Source: Gnomoniopsis sp. IMI 355080 (Eukaryota > Ascomycota > Sordariomycetes > Diaporthales > Gnomoniaceae). From it: a stretch of DNA of 64,000 nucleotides. Each line of letters starts with the position of its first letter. The first letter of the stretch is position 1. The stretch covers positions 124,001-188,000 of the forward strand of contig JAPEVC010000024.1 of NCBI GenBank assembly GCA_027946555.1, given 5' to 3'. A model generated the notes under the pieces. It ran no database searches and had not been told where the DNA came from. It was given only the letters and a program-made list of their open reading frames with translations. Made by a program: the position numbers and the translations under genes. Positions 1 to 10,902 of this stretch are shown piece by piece.

Positions 1-1165
1 ATACATACTAAGTTCAGAAGAAGACAGATAGGTGCCACGATAGGAAATAATTGCCTACCTAGGCATGTGGCCAACTGTGCTGGCCTATGCCAATGTGACC
101 TCGGATCTATCGAGCTGAGCGCTCGTTAGTTCTGTGCTCTGATCTTGGCCCTATGGGATACTCCAAAGTTTGTAATATACATTCATCATATGCGATGAAC
201 CACCACAGTGCAAGGCGGATTGCTCCCTCTGATGGGGGAGGTCCTGGCATTGCATCAATTCCCGAGTTAGGTAAAGTGCAATTGGTATAGTTGGCACGGG
301 AATCATCTGATCTACAGAAGATTCCTTGATTCCGCCTCATACAAGTCTCGACCAGGAATATCCCCAATGCCCTACCAAGACCAAGAACCAGACGCCACCA
401 GCGCCCTCCGGCTTGTCGAGTAGGCAGCTGCCGTTTACTATGATACACAAGGGTCCAGTATCTGCAGGACGAGGAGAAGTGGTACTGGATTTGCATTACG
501 ATTCTCATCCCGCATCCCTAGGTACTCACTCAGTGTACCTGTGCAATTCGTTACACAGCCTGCGGAAGCAGCCTGATTTATGCTGCGACTTGTACGCTTA
601 GGCACATGCAGATGAAGCTTCGGTGAGGAACCAGAGACACATTTGACGATATGGGATGATCAATATCACCTGCAATAAGCCTCCACAAAGTGCGGAGAGG
701 CCCGCTCCTAGTCGTCAAAGCTCATATCGTAGATTAAAAAGGGACTATACCAGAGAATAATATAGTCCTTTGTATAACATGGTAGTATCCCCCGAGGCAG
801 ATCCCCCGCCATCTACTCGTTTTGGGAATAGACAAAATGGCAAGCTGATTTGGCCGAGGCTGGTTCCTTGTGACCTGGCGTCAATCATGATGTTCGTGTT
901 ATAGTTCCCCAGGCTTTTAGTAGTAATCGGCTTGCTGCCTCCGCGTGTTTCAACTGTGTTGCTCGTCACAGGCAATGCTTCCATGAAGTGCGCTTCTAGC
1001 TAATGTTTTTTTTTTCTTCGGCCGTTCCACGGTGTCATCTCAACGCAGTGGTTGCGATGGGCGACAATTAATACGAAACTAGCCATTTAGAGGCCTTCCT
1101 CTACCGGCCTACCATTTCTCACGCTCACAACACCGGTCTGTCACCAACCTAGTGAAGATTGGAAT
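1..1165. other. Intergenic, no gene recognised
   Basis: All six frames were read and only short open frames without family signatures were seen. A T-rich run lies near 1003-1017. An AG at about 1151-1152 could be a splice acceptor for an upstream exon of the next gene, but no convincing signal-peptide exon was found. Confidence 0.5.
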
Positions 1166-2670
1166 ATGATGGGGCGAGCACGCGACAAAAAGATAGCCAG
1201 GCAGGACAAGGCGTCCAAGCGGGCGCTGCATCGCCGACAGGACACCGGAACCTGTCCTGCCATTGCGCCCCTCGATTGCCAACGACAAAATGCTTGCTGC
1301 CCTCTCAGCAGCGAATGCATATCTACGCCCGATGGTGGGACTGGTTGCGTTGTCAGCAATGATCAGGGCCAGACGCTGACGCTGACGCCCCAGCCGAAGG
1401 CATCACCGACTTCAGTTCCTGCAACAACCACCACCGATACTCCTATACCCACCACCAGCTCGAGTACTCTGACGACCGTGCCCGTCACTACAACCACAAG
1501 CTCTCCTCCGGCTCCTGCGCCAACGACTACGACTACTCCGACACCCACCTCTATAATAAGCACATCTATTATCAGCAGCTCTATAATCAGTAGCTCTAGT
1601 ACTATCTCGGATTTACCGACGACAACACAGCCTGCGGAAGCTACTACTACACCGTCCAGTACAACATTATCGACGGTCTCTACAAGTGAGTATTGAAGAA
1701 CCCCTTGGCGCATACACCCTGGCTGTGACAATACTGGCAATTCCTGACTCCTTGGGTAGTAACATCTAGCTCGTCTACAACAACGCCAGGAGGGCTGGTT
1801 GGGGGACAAACGTCATCTGCTGCTCCGGGACACAACGCGAAGGAAGCCAACTTGAGCAAGGACCAGACAATTGCCCTGGTGGTTGCGCCTCTCAGCGGGA
1901 TTCTCCTGGCGACTATAGCGTATCTCATTTGGCGCAAGCGAAAAGCCGCAAGACAGGCACCAGAGGAAGCGCCACTGTCGAGTACTCCACGAGACGACTA
2001 TAGGGATGAAGGCAATGGTACAGCGGTGAACACACTACTCAATCGGCGGATGGGATCGAACAGGTCGATAGGAACCCAGCGTTCGATGGCAACCACGGAC
2101 ATTCTCATGAGGGCCTCGGAGGATTCTTCCGGACCACTTCGCAGCCACCCTGTGGCCCTAGCGCCAATGATGCTTGGAGCAATCCCGCAATCCCCCATGT
2201 CTGCCCTAGGCGAGAAAGGCGAGAAAAGCGCAAACAGCGAAGGGTCGTCGTTCAAAAGTGCTGCTGCCAAGAATGAAAGCGAAGCCTCTTCGGGGTCATC
2301 TCCCATCTTGGCGGTCTTCGGGCAAGAGTATATGCACGGGCATATCCGATACTCATCAGCTCCAATGAGATACGTGACCAGATTGGACGCGGCCCCTTCA
2401 CCAGAAGTCGGCGAAGCAACCATGGAAAATTCGCAGAGCCCACCGACCACAGCAACTTCAACGTCACAGACGAGGCATATGTCTTGGGTGATGAACCCAT
2501 TTGGTCGAAGTAGTTCGACGGTCCCAAGCCCATCCAGGGGACTTCCACCAAGTGATTGGATCACACCAATGAGACGGCAGGGAGAGCAGAGAGTATCTTC
2601 CTTGCGCAGTGAAGGTGAATTGGGAGGCAGGTGGGAGGCCGTACAGACTGACGAAAAAGACTCGTCATGA
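1166..2670 (+). CDS. Ser/Thr-rich single-pass membrane protein with Cys-rich ectodomain
   Basis: Exons are 1166-1685 and 1760-2670. The intron starts GTGAGT, has a CTGAC branch and ends GGGTAG, and the join is in frame, giving about 476 residues. An N-terminal cysteine cluster (CPA..DC..ACCPLSSEC..GC) follows an RRQ motif near residue 24. A long Thr/Ser/Pro stretch, likely O-glycosylated, comes next. One membrane helix (about IALVVAPLSGILLATIAYLI) precedes a basic RKRK stop-transfer motif. The C-terminal 230 residues are hydrophilic and look cytosolic and disordered. This layout resembles fungal wall sensors of the Wsc/Mid2 kind, but no WSC domain is evident. The visible start has no signal peptide, so a first exon is probably missing. 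Calling it a surface sensor is inference. Confidence 0.7.
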
Positions 2671-4354
2671 GAACAAACGTGGCTATTGGCTGCACGGTAT
2701 CCTCACTGACAGAGCATATTCAGTAGGCCCCTGCATCAAGATCAAGGGACCGGCGTCAACAGAGTTCGCAAGTCTGATTGCATAACATCAGGCTGTAACA
2801 TCATCTTTCGGATGAGCAGGTATCTCCCACATGGTTCATGGCTTTGACTGCCATCAGACACATGTCATGCAGGTACATACTCTTTTTTTTCTCTAGGTTT
2901 TCAATATTACGGGCTGAATAAACTGTAATATATGTGACAAATGAAACGCTCCTGCTTTTGAGTATAAAAAGACAATCCTCAGACTGGGCATGTTGCTCGA
3001 CAGACACCAATGAGACATTCAACAAGAGGATCTCAAGAAAAGAAGGACTCCGATCTTGACAGACTTCCATCTATCCGTTCTTCTCATGAACTGTGCCAGC
3101 AAGTTATTTTATAGCCTTGGTGCACGAGTGGACGCGTTTTGAGTTCACAGTGTTTGGACGTTGTAGACAGGGATCATACCAAGCATGTTATTTCTTGTAT
3201 CTGTGCGTAGGCCGGCGTTGACCAATTTGCCTCAGCAGCCCGCACGTGTAGGTAACGTGCAGTCTAAATGCTACTGGCTGCTATCGGAGGGAAATGACTT
3301 CCCTGTGAGAACCATTGGCTAGGTGAACAGTACTTTGACTATGCTCCTCTCATAAACATTGTTTGTCCGGCGGTATCTGGACTTTCATCACGAATGGTGG
3401 TCTTGTGAGGATCGGTAAGATACTGACTCTGGCGACAGACATATCGCCACACATCTTGCTCGGCTGTACGGAAAAGGTTCCGCACAACGGTAAGAGCCAT
3501 CGCCCGTGGCTTCGGGCCGCATCTTGTGGAGACTTTGAGCGAATAATTATGAAATCGGGCGGTAATGTCGGCGGGCTGTGGAGCCCGGACCGAATGCAGG
3601 CTCGGAGCTGATGGCCGGGTGCAGAGCGACGATGTACTTGACGGAGTATAGTAGGTCAAGTTGAGGGTCGGCCGGGTGTAGTCGGCCGTACTCGACCAGG
3701 CTGCCTATCGTCACCAGCAAAGACTCAAGGCTCGATGTCGTTGGTGGAAAGGCTGGTTATGGCGGGAAGCTGACTCGACTTTTGACTGAAGAGATGAGGT
3801 ACCACTAAAAGAGTAGGCAAGTAAGATTTCAAAGCTACGCTAACCCTTTCCTTGCCTGGAGTTTGGCCAAGAAGTTGGGAGTGACCCGGCCAATGGCGTG
3901 TTATACATAGCACTGTGACTCGTACTCTCTTAACCTGGCCTTCTGTTTGCCCTTGTTCGTCACTGTGGAATGTGTGCGCGATGGTCAGCAAAGTGAGATT
4001 GAATGCGCCGAGCTCGGCGTTCGAGGCCTTGCTTGAACAGTCATATTCACCATGACAATCTCCTGAGACCTCGTCCATGGCTCCAGCTTTATTAATATTG
4101 CCCGGTGCGGCAGGGATCCACTCAAAAAATCTGAACCGTGGATATCCGCGTGCACTGCGCATGACTTAATCCTTAGTGACTTAGTACAAAGACCAACAAA
4201 GAGACGAAGACAAGGACTGTGTTCCGGTACCCGACACGCTTACTTGTCTCACACACGAGCCGCGTGCCGATTAGTAGTCCCCAAGCACCGTCCGCCATCC
4301 AGACCAATCGGAGTCAATTTTACATCCTCTGCAGGCCTTTCTTGTCTTCCCAAT
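2671..4354. other. Intergenic, no gene recognised
   Basis: This 1.7 kb spacer holds the 3' region of the membrane protein and the promoter and 5' leader of the aminotransferase. The longest open frame (3725-4162, minus) has no recognisable motif and no supporting splice structure. An in-frame TTG-initiated extension upstream of 4355 is not taken as coding. Confidence 0.5.
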
Positions 4355-5729
4355 ATGGGTTCCGTCAGTCACAACTCCTACTTCGATGCTGCAGAATTCG
4401 TTGAGCCAGACGGCATCTTCGAAGTGCTCCGCCGCTACAACGTAGACTCGTCACCGGACAAGGTCAACATCTGCGTCGGTGCATATCGGGATGAGGACGG
4501 CAAGCCGTGGGTTCTGCCTTCGGTGCGCATGGCCGAGAAGAAGGTCGGCAATGCAGACCACGAGTACAGCCCCATGATGGGCCACAAGGGCTTCCGGGAC
4601 GCCTCTGTTGAGTTGCTCTTTCACGGCTCCAAGGCATTGGCAGAGAGCAGGGTGAGTCCTCCCTCGTGCAACCAGAGGCAAATCACGCCGTTGGATCACC
4701 ACTAAGCAACAACCCACACAGATAGCGGGCGTCCAGTCTGTCTCCGGGACAGGCGCCCTTCTTCTTGCCGGCATGGCTTTGAAAAAGGCCAATGCTGCCA
4801 CAAAGACTGTCTACATCACCAACCCCACTTGGCCCAACCACGAGCTGCTCTTTGAGAACTTGGGCTTCAATGTAGTGGGACTTCCCTACTACAACCCCAC
4901 CAATTGCTCCTATGACGCCGAGGCCTTCCTCTCCGGGCTCCGTGCCGCAGAGCCCAATTCGGCCGTCATTCTCCATGCCTGCGCCCACAACCCCACCGGC
5001 TGCGATCCCTCGCGCGCCCAGTGGCGTGAGATTGCAGACGTTATCCGCGCTCGTGGTCTGTTCCCCGTTTTCGACTCTGCCTACCTGGGCTTCAACTCGG
5101 GGAGCGTCGACGAGGATGCTTGGGCCATTCGCTACTTTGTTGAGGAGCTTCGGATGGAGGCCGCCGTGTGTCTGTCCTTCTCCAAATCCATGGGGTTGTA
5201 TGGCGAGCGCGCGGGCGCGGTCATGTTTGTTGCGGCGACGCCTGAGCTGAGCCTTACGGTGCAGAGTATCTTGGACAACGCCCAGCGTGCAACCATCAGC
5301 ACGCCGCCATTGTACGGCGCTCGCGTGGCGGAGGCAGTGTTGACGAATCCCGACATCAATAAACAGTGGGCTGAGGATTTGTTGACAATGAGTGGGCGTA
5401 TAGCAAAGATGCGCGGCCGGTTGTTCGGGGAACTCTGTGGTCTAGGAACACCTGGGAGCTGGGAGCATATTGTTAAGCAGACCGGCATGTTTGGTTATTT
5501 GGGTATCACGCCCGAAATGGTTGAGTTTATTGAAAGTAAGTTTGCACTTCAGTCGTGTTCTTGTCTCCATCACCGTGAATACTAGGACGGCAATGCTGAC
5601 GAGAAACCTACAGAGGAGCACCACGTTTACATGGCGAGCACATCACGAATCTCGATAGCGGGTATGAATGAGCACAACGTTGTGCATGTTGCCAAGGCGC
5701 TGGACGACACTGTTCGTAAATTTGCATGA
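4355..5729 (+). CDS. Aspartate aminotransferase (PLP fold type I)
   Basis: Exons are 4355-4651, 4722-5535 and 5614-5729, and all joins keep frame, giving 408 residues, normal for the family. It interconverts aspartate and 2-oxoglutarate with oxaloacetate and glutamate. Visible landmarks are the substrate motif CVGAYRDEDGKPW, HACAHNPTGCDP, the PLP-pyridine Asp in PVFDSAYLGF, the Schiff-base Lys at about residue 254 in SFSKSMGLYGERAG, and the C-terminal carboxylate-binding Arg in TSRISIAGMNE. The usual SKNFG reads SKSMG here. The chosen ATG gives no mitochondrial presequence, which points to the cytosolic form. The second intron has a clear GCTGAC branch. Family assignment is secure; strict Asp specificity is inferred. 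Confidence 0.93.
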
Positions 5730-6288
5730 AAAGTCCCCAGGAAGCATTTGAAAAGAGTTGCATGGCCAGCGAGGAGTTGTTGGCATGTCGGAAGCAAGTC
5801 GCGTTTTGATCCAGGGCTTACAGGTAGATCTGCGGGATGACAGCACCTTTGCAACTACGCAAGTATGAAAGCCTCAAATTGTAAAACAAGGTTGTAAAAA
5901 TCAATAGAGATTCAAACCGGCGCTCCGTAGACTTTGTTTAAAAAAGGCCAACTTGAACAGGCTTGCGGTCACTTGCTGTAGGGCTGAGAATGGCATAACT
6001 GGGACCCCCCTGATGAGGCGTGCTGCAGGATGACGTTGCGCTTGGCCAGGAACAACAGACCCCTCTTCTAAGTTCTGCCGTCTGCCTCGCTAAACTTAGA
6101 ATTAGCTTACCTACTGCACACATTAGGTATGTACTGTACCTTAGCTATGTACAGCACTAATAAGCACCTTCCTACAGTGGACCCGAGCTGTAGGATCAAC
6201 TAAACTGTATTTCAGGTCGCAAAGCCAACCTTGAAACTTTGACAACCCCGAACTATTTACTCTCACGCCCGGAACAGCCCGCATCACG
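5730..6288. other. Intergenic spacer between aminotransferase and Lgl-like gene
   Basis: Terminator region of the aminotransferase and promoter of the Lgl/Sro7 gene. It contains a cluster of TACCTA, TTAGGTATGTAC and ACCTTAG words around 6107-6145, like other spacers in this window. No gene is seen. Confidence 0.5.
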
Positions 6289-9200
6289 ATGGCTTCGTTT
6301 CTGCGCGGAAAGCAGACGGGCATGCAGAAAGACCTGTCTGCCACCATTGCCCCCCAGTACTTCGCCCCAGACGAACAGGAGCGGTTTGGCATCAACTCGC
6401 AGATCAGGTCAGTTTTCGCAAAGCAAAGACAATACAAGCGCCCGCCCCTGGCCAGAAAGCGCTGACACACACTGCTCTGGAACTAGTTGCCTCGCATACG
6501 ACCCCGTCCAGTCCCTCCTCGCCGTCGGAACCAACGAGTCCAAGTTCGGCAAAGGCAATATCTATGTCTTTGCCCGAGATCGCATCCAGAAAGTCTTCAT
6601 CCCCTCTCGCACCACCTCCATCAAGGCCCTCCAGTTCTGCGCCAGCCGACTCGTCAGTCTAGACACAAGAGGAGAGATTACAGTATGGGACCTCGACACA
6701 GCCAAGAAGATTTCGAGTGCCGTCTGCGGCAGTGGTGTTACCCTCATGGCCACAGACCCCATGCTCGACTGGGCCTTTCTGGGCCACACAACCGGTGAAA
6801 TTAGTGCCTTCGATTTGGATCGTGGCAGGATGTCGCCTTTCAAGGTGCCCAACTTCTGGAAGGCAAGAGACCCCAAGGCCAAAATGGTCACGCTGGTGTC
6901 CCTCCAGATGCACCCTCGCGACGTTGGCAAGCTGCTTATAGGATACTCACATGGTGCTGTGATATACTCTTTCAAGCAAAACCAGCCTACCAAATTCTTT
7001 GAATATGTCTTACAGCCAGGGGCGCCAGGCGGGAATGCAGATAATGTCAACACCGTACGGAGGCCCAGACTTACGCATGCAGTATGGCATCCTACCGGCA
7101 CGTTTGTGCTCACCGGCCATGACGATGGCAGTCTTGTCTTCTGGGACGCCAAGGACGGTAGGATCATTATGGCGCGATCTCTATATGGTACTCAAGTCGA
7201 CCAGGTCGTGCGACCGCCACCCACGCCGAAGGTGATTACGCCGTTCACTAAGATCTCGTGGTGTTGCAAAGAGAATCCCGACGACACCGCTCTATTGGTT
7301 GCAGGGGGGCAGGCCTTGGATGAGCCGGAGAAGGGATTGACATTCTTGGAATTTGGCCTGGCTCCCAACTATGCCACATCGACCTGGCAAATTCTCGAAG
7401 ACCATCTCAAGGGCAAACGCCAGGCTGTTCTTCCAACACCACCAGGAACTGAGGTGGTTGACTATTGCCTGTTCCCTCGCCTCTCTCCGCACTTTGCTGG
7501 CGCTCAAGATCCCATAGCGATCCTGGCTACCCTGTCCTCTGGAGAGCTCGTCACGATGACTTTTCCTTCAGGCTACCCTATTAGCCCAACAGGTCAATTA
7601 CACCCTTCGCTACAATTCGTGCATCCTTTCGTCACCAAGGTCGTGATATCAACCTTGGATCGTGGTCGTTGGTTGGGAATGGTGGAGAAGCGCAACAAGG
7701 GTGAGGATCTGCTCAAAGGAGGCGCAGAAGTTCCGAAACCAAGACGGAGATATGAGGGCCGCAATATTATTCAAGTCGCCCACGCGGACAGCACAATTCG
7801 TTTATGGGACTTGGGCCATGCCGATGAAATGGAAAACACGGGACAGCTACAGGTCGATATGGCTCGATCTGTTGGCAGATACGAAGACGTGGATGTCACG
7901 GCTTTACATTTGGCTCCGAACACGGGTGAATTTGCTGCTGGAACACGCACTGGGGAAGTAGTGATCTGGCGGTGGGGTGGAAATCCACATGCTGGCCACG
8001 ACGAGCCAAGCAAGCCGAATGCAAACCCTGGCGGCCTGACCGATATCACTTCACGGGCTGAGCCCTCTTTGAGAGAAGGCCTGCAACCTTATGTGTTGTA
8101 CGAGATGAACCAGGGGCCTGTCACCGCCGTGTCAGTCTCGGACGTCGGTTTCGTTGCCGTCGGGTCCGAGAATGGATCCTTCAGCATCATCGATCTTCGT
8201 GGACCAACTGTTATCTTCCAGGCCTCGGTGGCGGACTTTGTCAAGAAGGAAAAGAGGGCGTCTTTCCTCAAGGGACATTCTAAAGCCACGTCGACGGGCG
8301 ACTATCCGGTAAAAATTGACTTCGGTGTGATGACGCTTGATGACGATGAGTACTCAAGCATCACGTGCTTCGTGGGTACGGATCAGGGAAAGTTGGCTTC
8401 ATTCAAGCTTCTGCCTGCTGGGAACACCTATAATGTTGAACTTGCTGGTGTTACGTCTCTGAGTGACAAGGTTGTGGCCATATGTCCTATCGTGGCAGAG
8501 ACCGGGCAACCTGCCTCAGCCACACCAGAGATTGTGGGTGGTCTGAGAAGCGGTAAACACGTCAACGGTGTTCTTGTAGTTGGTAAGGATCAACCTGCCA
8601 TTGGCGTATGTATTTTCGATGTGCTAATATGTCCCAGTCACCATGACCGAAGTCCGCGTTTTCAGACCTGCTTCCTCCAAGGGCGCATCAAAGTCTTTTG
8701 ACGACGTTCTCTGCGACGCCGCTGCAGTGACCGAGTTTGAACTTCATGGCTTCGCCCTTGTCGCAACCTTTGGTGACGGCACTGTGCGAGCCTTCACTCT
8801 TCCTGGTCTCAAGGAGATCAATCGTGCTCCACTTCCTATGCTAGACCCTTCACGGAGCTCGCTGAACATTGTAGCCTGTACTGGTGATGTTATCGGCTGG
8901 GCAGGTCCCTCTGAGCTTGTCGTCGTTCCCGTCTGGGGCACTGGCAAGATCCGTGATGGGCTCAACAACGCGGACAAATTGGTCAACCCCGAGGCAATGA
9001 TTCCACCGCGCCCGACAATCAGTAACATGCAGTGGCTCTCTGGCACGCAATATGTCTCGCCTACAGACTTGGATCTGTTGATAGGTGGACCGGATCGGCC
9101 GCCTAGCAAGCGCATGATGGACGCTGCGACAGCGGAGAAAACAGCGGCGCGACTGGGCAGTTCAGGCAGCGGCGCCACCACATCCAAGGTCAGTGGGGCT

Positions 9201-9395
9201 GCAGCGAGTGGTGAGGGGTGGGGGGAGTGGGCTACGCGGCAACTGAACGAGCGAACAGAGAAGCTGAATATCATGGGCGACAATATGGAGAGTTTGAATG
9301 AGCAGAGCTCGGGTTGGGCAGATGATGTGAGCAAGTTCGTGGGCAAGCAGAAGCGCAATGTGGTTTTGGGTGGTCTAAAGAGCAAGTTTTTTTGA
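6289..9395 (+). CDS. Lethal giant larvae/tomosyn/Sro7-family WD40 protein
   Basis: Exons are 6289-6407, 6487-8582 and 8638-9395, with GCTGAC and GCTAAT branch sites and in-frame joins, giving 990 residues. Degenerate WD40 repeats fill most of the chain (CLAYDPVQSLLAVGT, THAVWHPTGTFVLTGHDDG, ITVWDLD, STIRLWDL). The tail (about the last 60 residues, TRQLNERTEKLNIMGDNMESL then SGWADDVSKFVGK) resembles an R-SNARE heptad segment, the mark of tomosyn/Lgl proteins. In yeast, Sro7/Sro77 bind the t-SNARE Sec9 and the Rab Sec4 and act in exocytosis and polarity. The same role at hyphal tips is inferred. The first exon starts MASFLRGKQTG, with no signal peptide, as expected for a peripheral cytosolic protein. 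Confidence 0.9.
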
Positions 9396-10074
9396 TCTTC
9401 TTGTTGGAACTTGGGTCTAGGTAGCCAGTTTTTTAGAGTCGGTCTTGGTGGGAATGGTTGCGTCGGCGCTTGGGACTGAGGAACGTTTTCAGCTGCTAAG
9501 CTGCTCTGGCGCGTGGTATTAATGCCTTCAATCCCCTTCAATGCTGGGGTCTTCAATTCTACAACACTTTAAATTTGTACATGTGCCAGTGTCTCCTTTA
9601 TATGTCTGTATAATGAATTGCATGTCGACAGGATTCTCATCTTTTGTGGCCCGGAACTCCTCTATCGCCACAGAAGCGGCGTCTGCAGGAGCCAGTGTCC
9701 TCTGCCACGGCTGGGAACAAAACCTTACATTGCCATTAAAATCTCGATCTTTCTTGGTGCCCTGTCTTTAGCCTTGGAAACCTTTTATGCACAGGATTAC
9801 TACGCCATGTCTCGCTCTTCTCTTAGTCAGACATGTCCAATGGCCATTATTTTGATTAGTACACAATTCTGCATAATATCAAGTGTGATATAAGAACTTG
9901 GGTCTACCGTGTTTTGGTATTTATTATTACAGCATGTACACTGCCTTAGTGGGATTTGGAGTGTTGCCAGAATTGCACATTTTATTTAGCTTCTTGTTCT
10001 AGAAATTATCTGGAATTTACATAGAATCTAAGTCAAGCAGCGTCACATCAACGAAGCTCACCGATTGTATACTG
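9396..10074. other. Convergent intergenic region
   Basis: This is the 3' region shared by the Lgl-like gene and the minus-strand gene that follows. It is AT-rich in its right half. No coding or RNA gene is recognised. Confidence 0.5.
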
Positions 10075-10902
10075 TTAGCTCGTGTAACATAACCGAAACT
10101 TTGACGGTTTCTTTCCTACAACAGGCGCTGCCTCATCATCATCAGAGAGATCAATGTCTTCGAGTTGATCAGGCTCAACTAAAGTACCGGACGACGGCTT
10201 TACAGGGTGCTCTACAAAATGAGTTGACCTCGCGGCGCCGCGTCTCGAGTTACTGCGCATGATGTGCTGCAGCTTGATGGTCTGTGATACTACAGGGGCT
10301 CGCTGAGTGAAGAATGGTTGCAGGTCAATGGGCGGTGTCGTCGGAGAAGACTTGATGGATGGTGTCAGAGAGGCTGGCTGTGTGGTTGGTGAAGAATCGG
10401 CGACAGCTCCACTAGAGGCCGGCGCGGTATTCTGCTCTGCGGATGACGACGGCTTGGCGGCAAGCGGTGGCAGAGACGGACGAGGAGGCTGAAGGGGTTT
10501 GTGAATATCATCGTAGATACGCTGAAAAACCTCCGGATCGACAGGCTCAGATTTTCGTTGTTCATCACGGAGTTGGAGAGTCAGATGCTTTTGACTCTGG
10601 TCCAGAAGCTCAATCATCCTGTCAGCCTCTTGGCTGTATTCTTCTTGCGCGATGACTCGAGATTCGAGGCTGGCAATGACAAGTGCGTCACGCTCAGTTT
10701 GTGGAGCCATCATTCGCTCAAAGTCGAGCCAGTCTTCGGAGCCGTAGGGGTATGGGTTCGTATTCTTTTGTTGCTTCTTCTGAGAATAGAGATAGCCAAT
10801 GACCAGCGAGCTAGTGAACAGGAGAAGAACGAACAGTGTGATGAAAACGATTGCAATAACAGACCAGCTGTTGGGGTTTGACGTCTGGCTTGCCGGCGCC
10901 AT
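10075..10902 (-). CDS. Uncharacterised single-pass membrane protein
   Basis: A single uninterrupted exon of 275 residues starts MAPASQTSNPNSW. A strong membrane helix lies at about residues 13-40 (SVIAIVFITLFVLLLFTSSL onward) and is followed by a basic QKKQQK stretch, suggesting a short luminal or outer N-terminus and a cytosolic body. Residues about 55-120 are charged and probably helical or coiled coil (FERMMAPQTERDALVIASLESR). The next 100 residues are Pro/Ser/Thr-rich and likely disordered. An acidic LEDIDLSDDDE patch lies near the C-terminus. No family is recognised and no function is proposed. Confidence 0.7.
   Translation of the reverse strand: MAPASQTSNPNSWSVIAIVFITLFVLLLFTSSLVIGYLYSQKKQQKNTNPYPYGSEDWLDFERMMAPQTERDALVIASLESRVIAQEEYSQEADRMIELLDQSQKHLTLQLRDEQRKSEPVDPEVFQRIYDDIHKPLQPPRPSLPPLAAKPSSSAEQNTAPASSGAVADSSPTTQPASLTPSIKSSPTTPPIDLQPFFTQRAPVVSQTIKLQHIMRSNSRRGAARSTHFVEHPVKPSSGTLVEPDQLEDIDLSDDDEAAPVVGKKPSKFRLCYTS

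Noticed and set aside
3725..4162. 145-codon minus-strand open frame upstream of the aminotransferase
   Set aside because: No recognisable domain; likely chance in the promoter.
4244..4354. N-terminal extension of the aminotransferase as a mitochondrial presequence
   Set aside because: It would begin at TTG; the ATG at 4355 gives the normal length.
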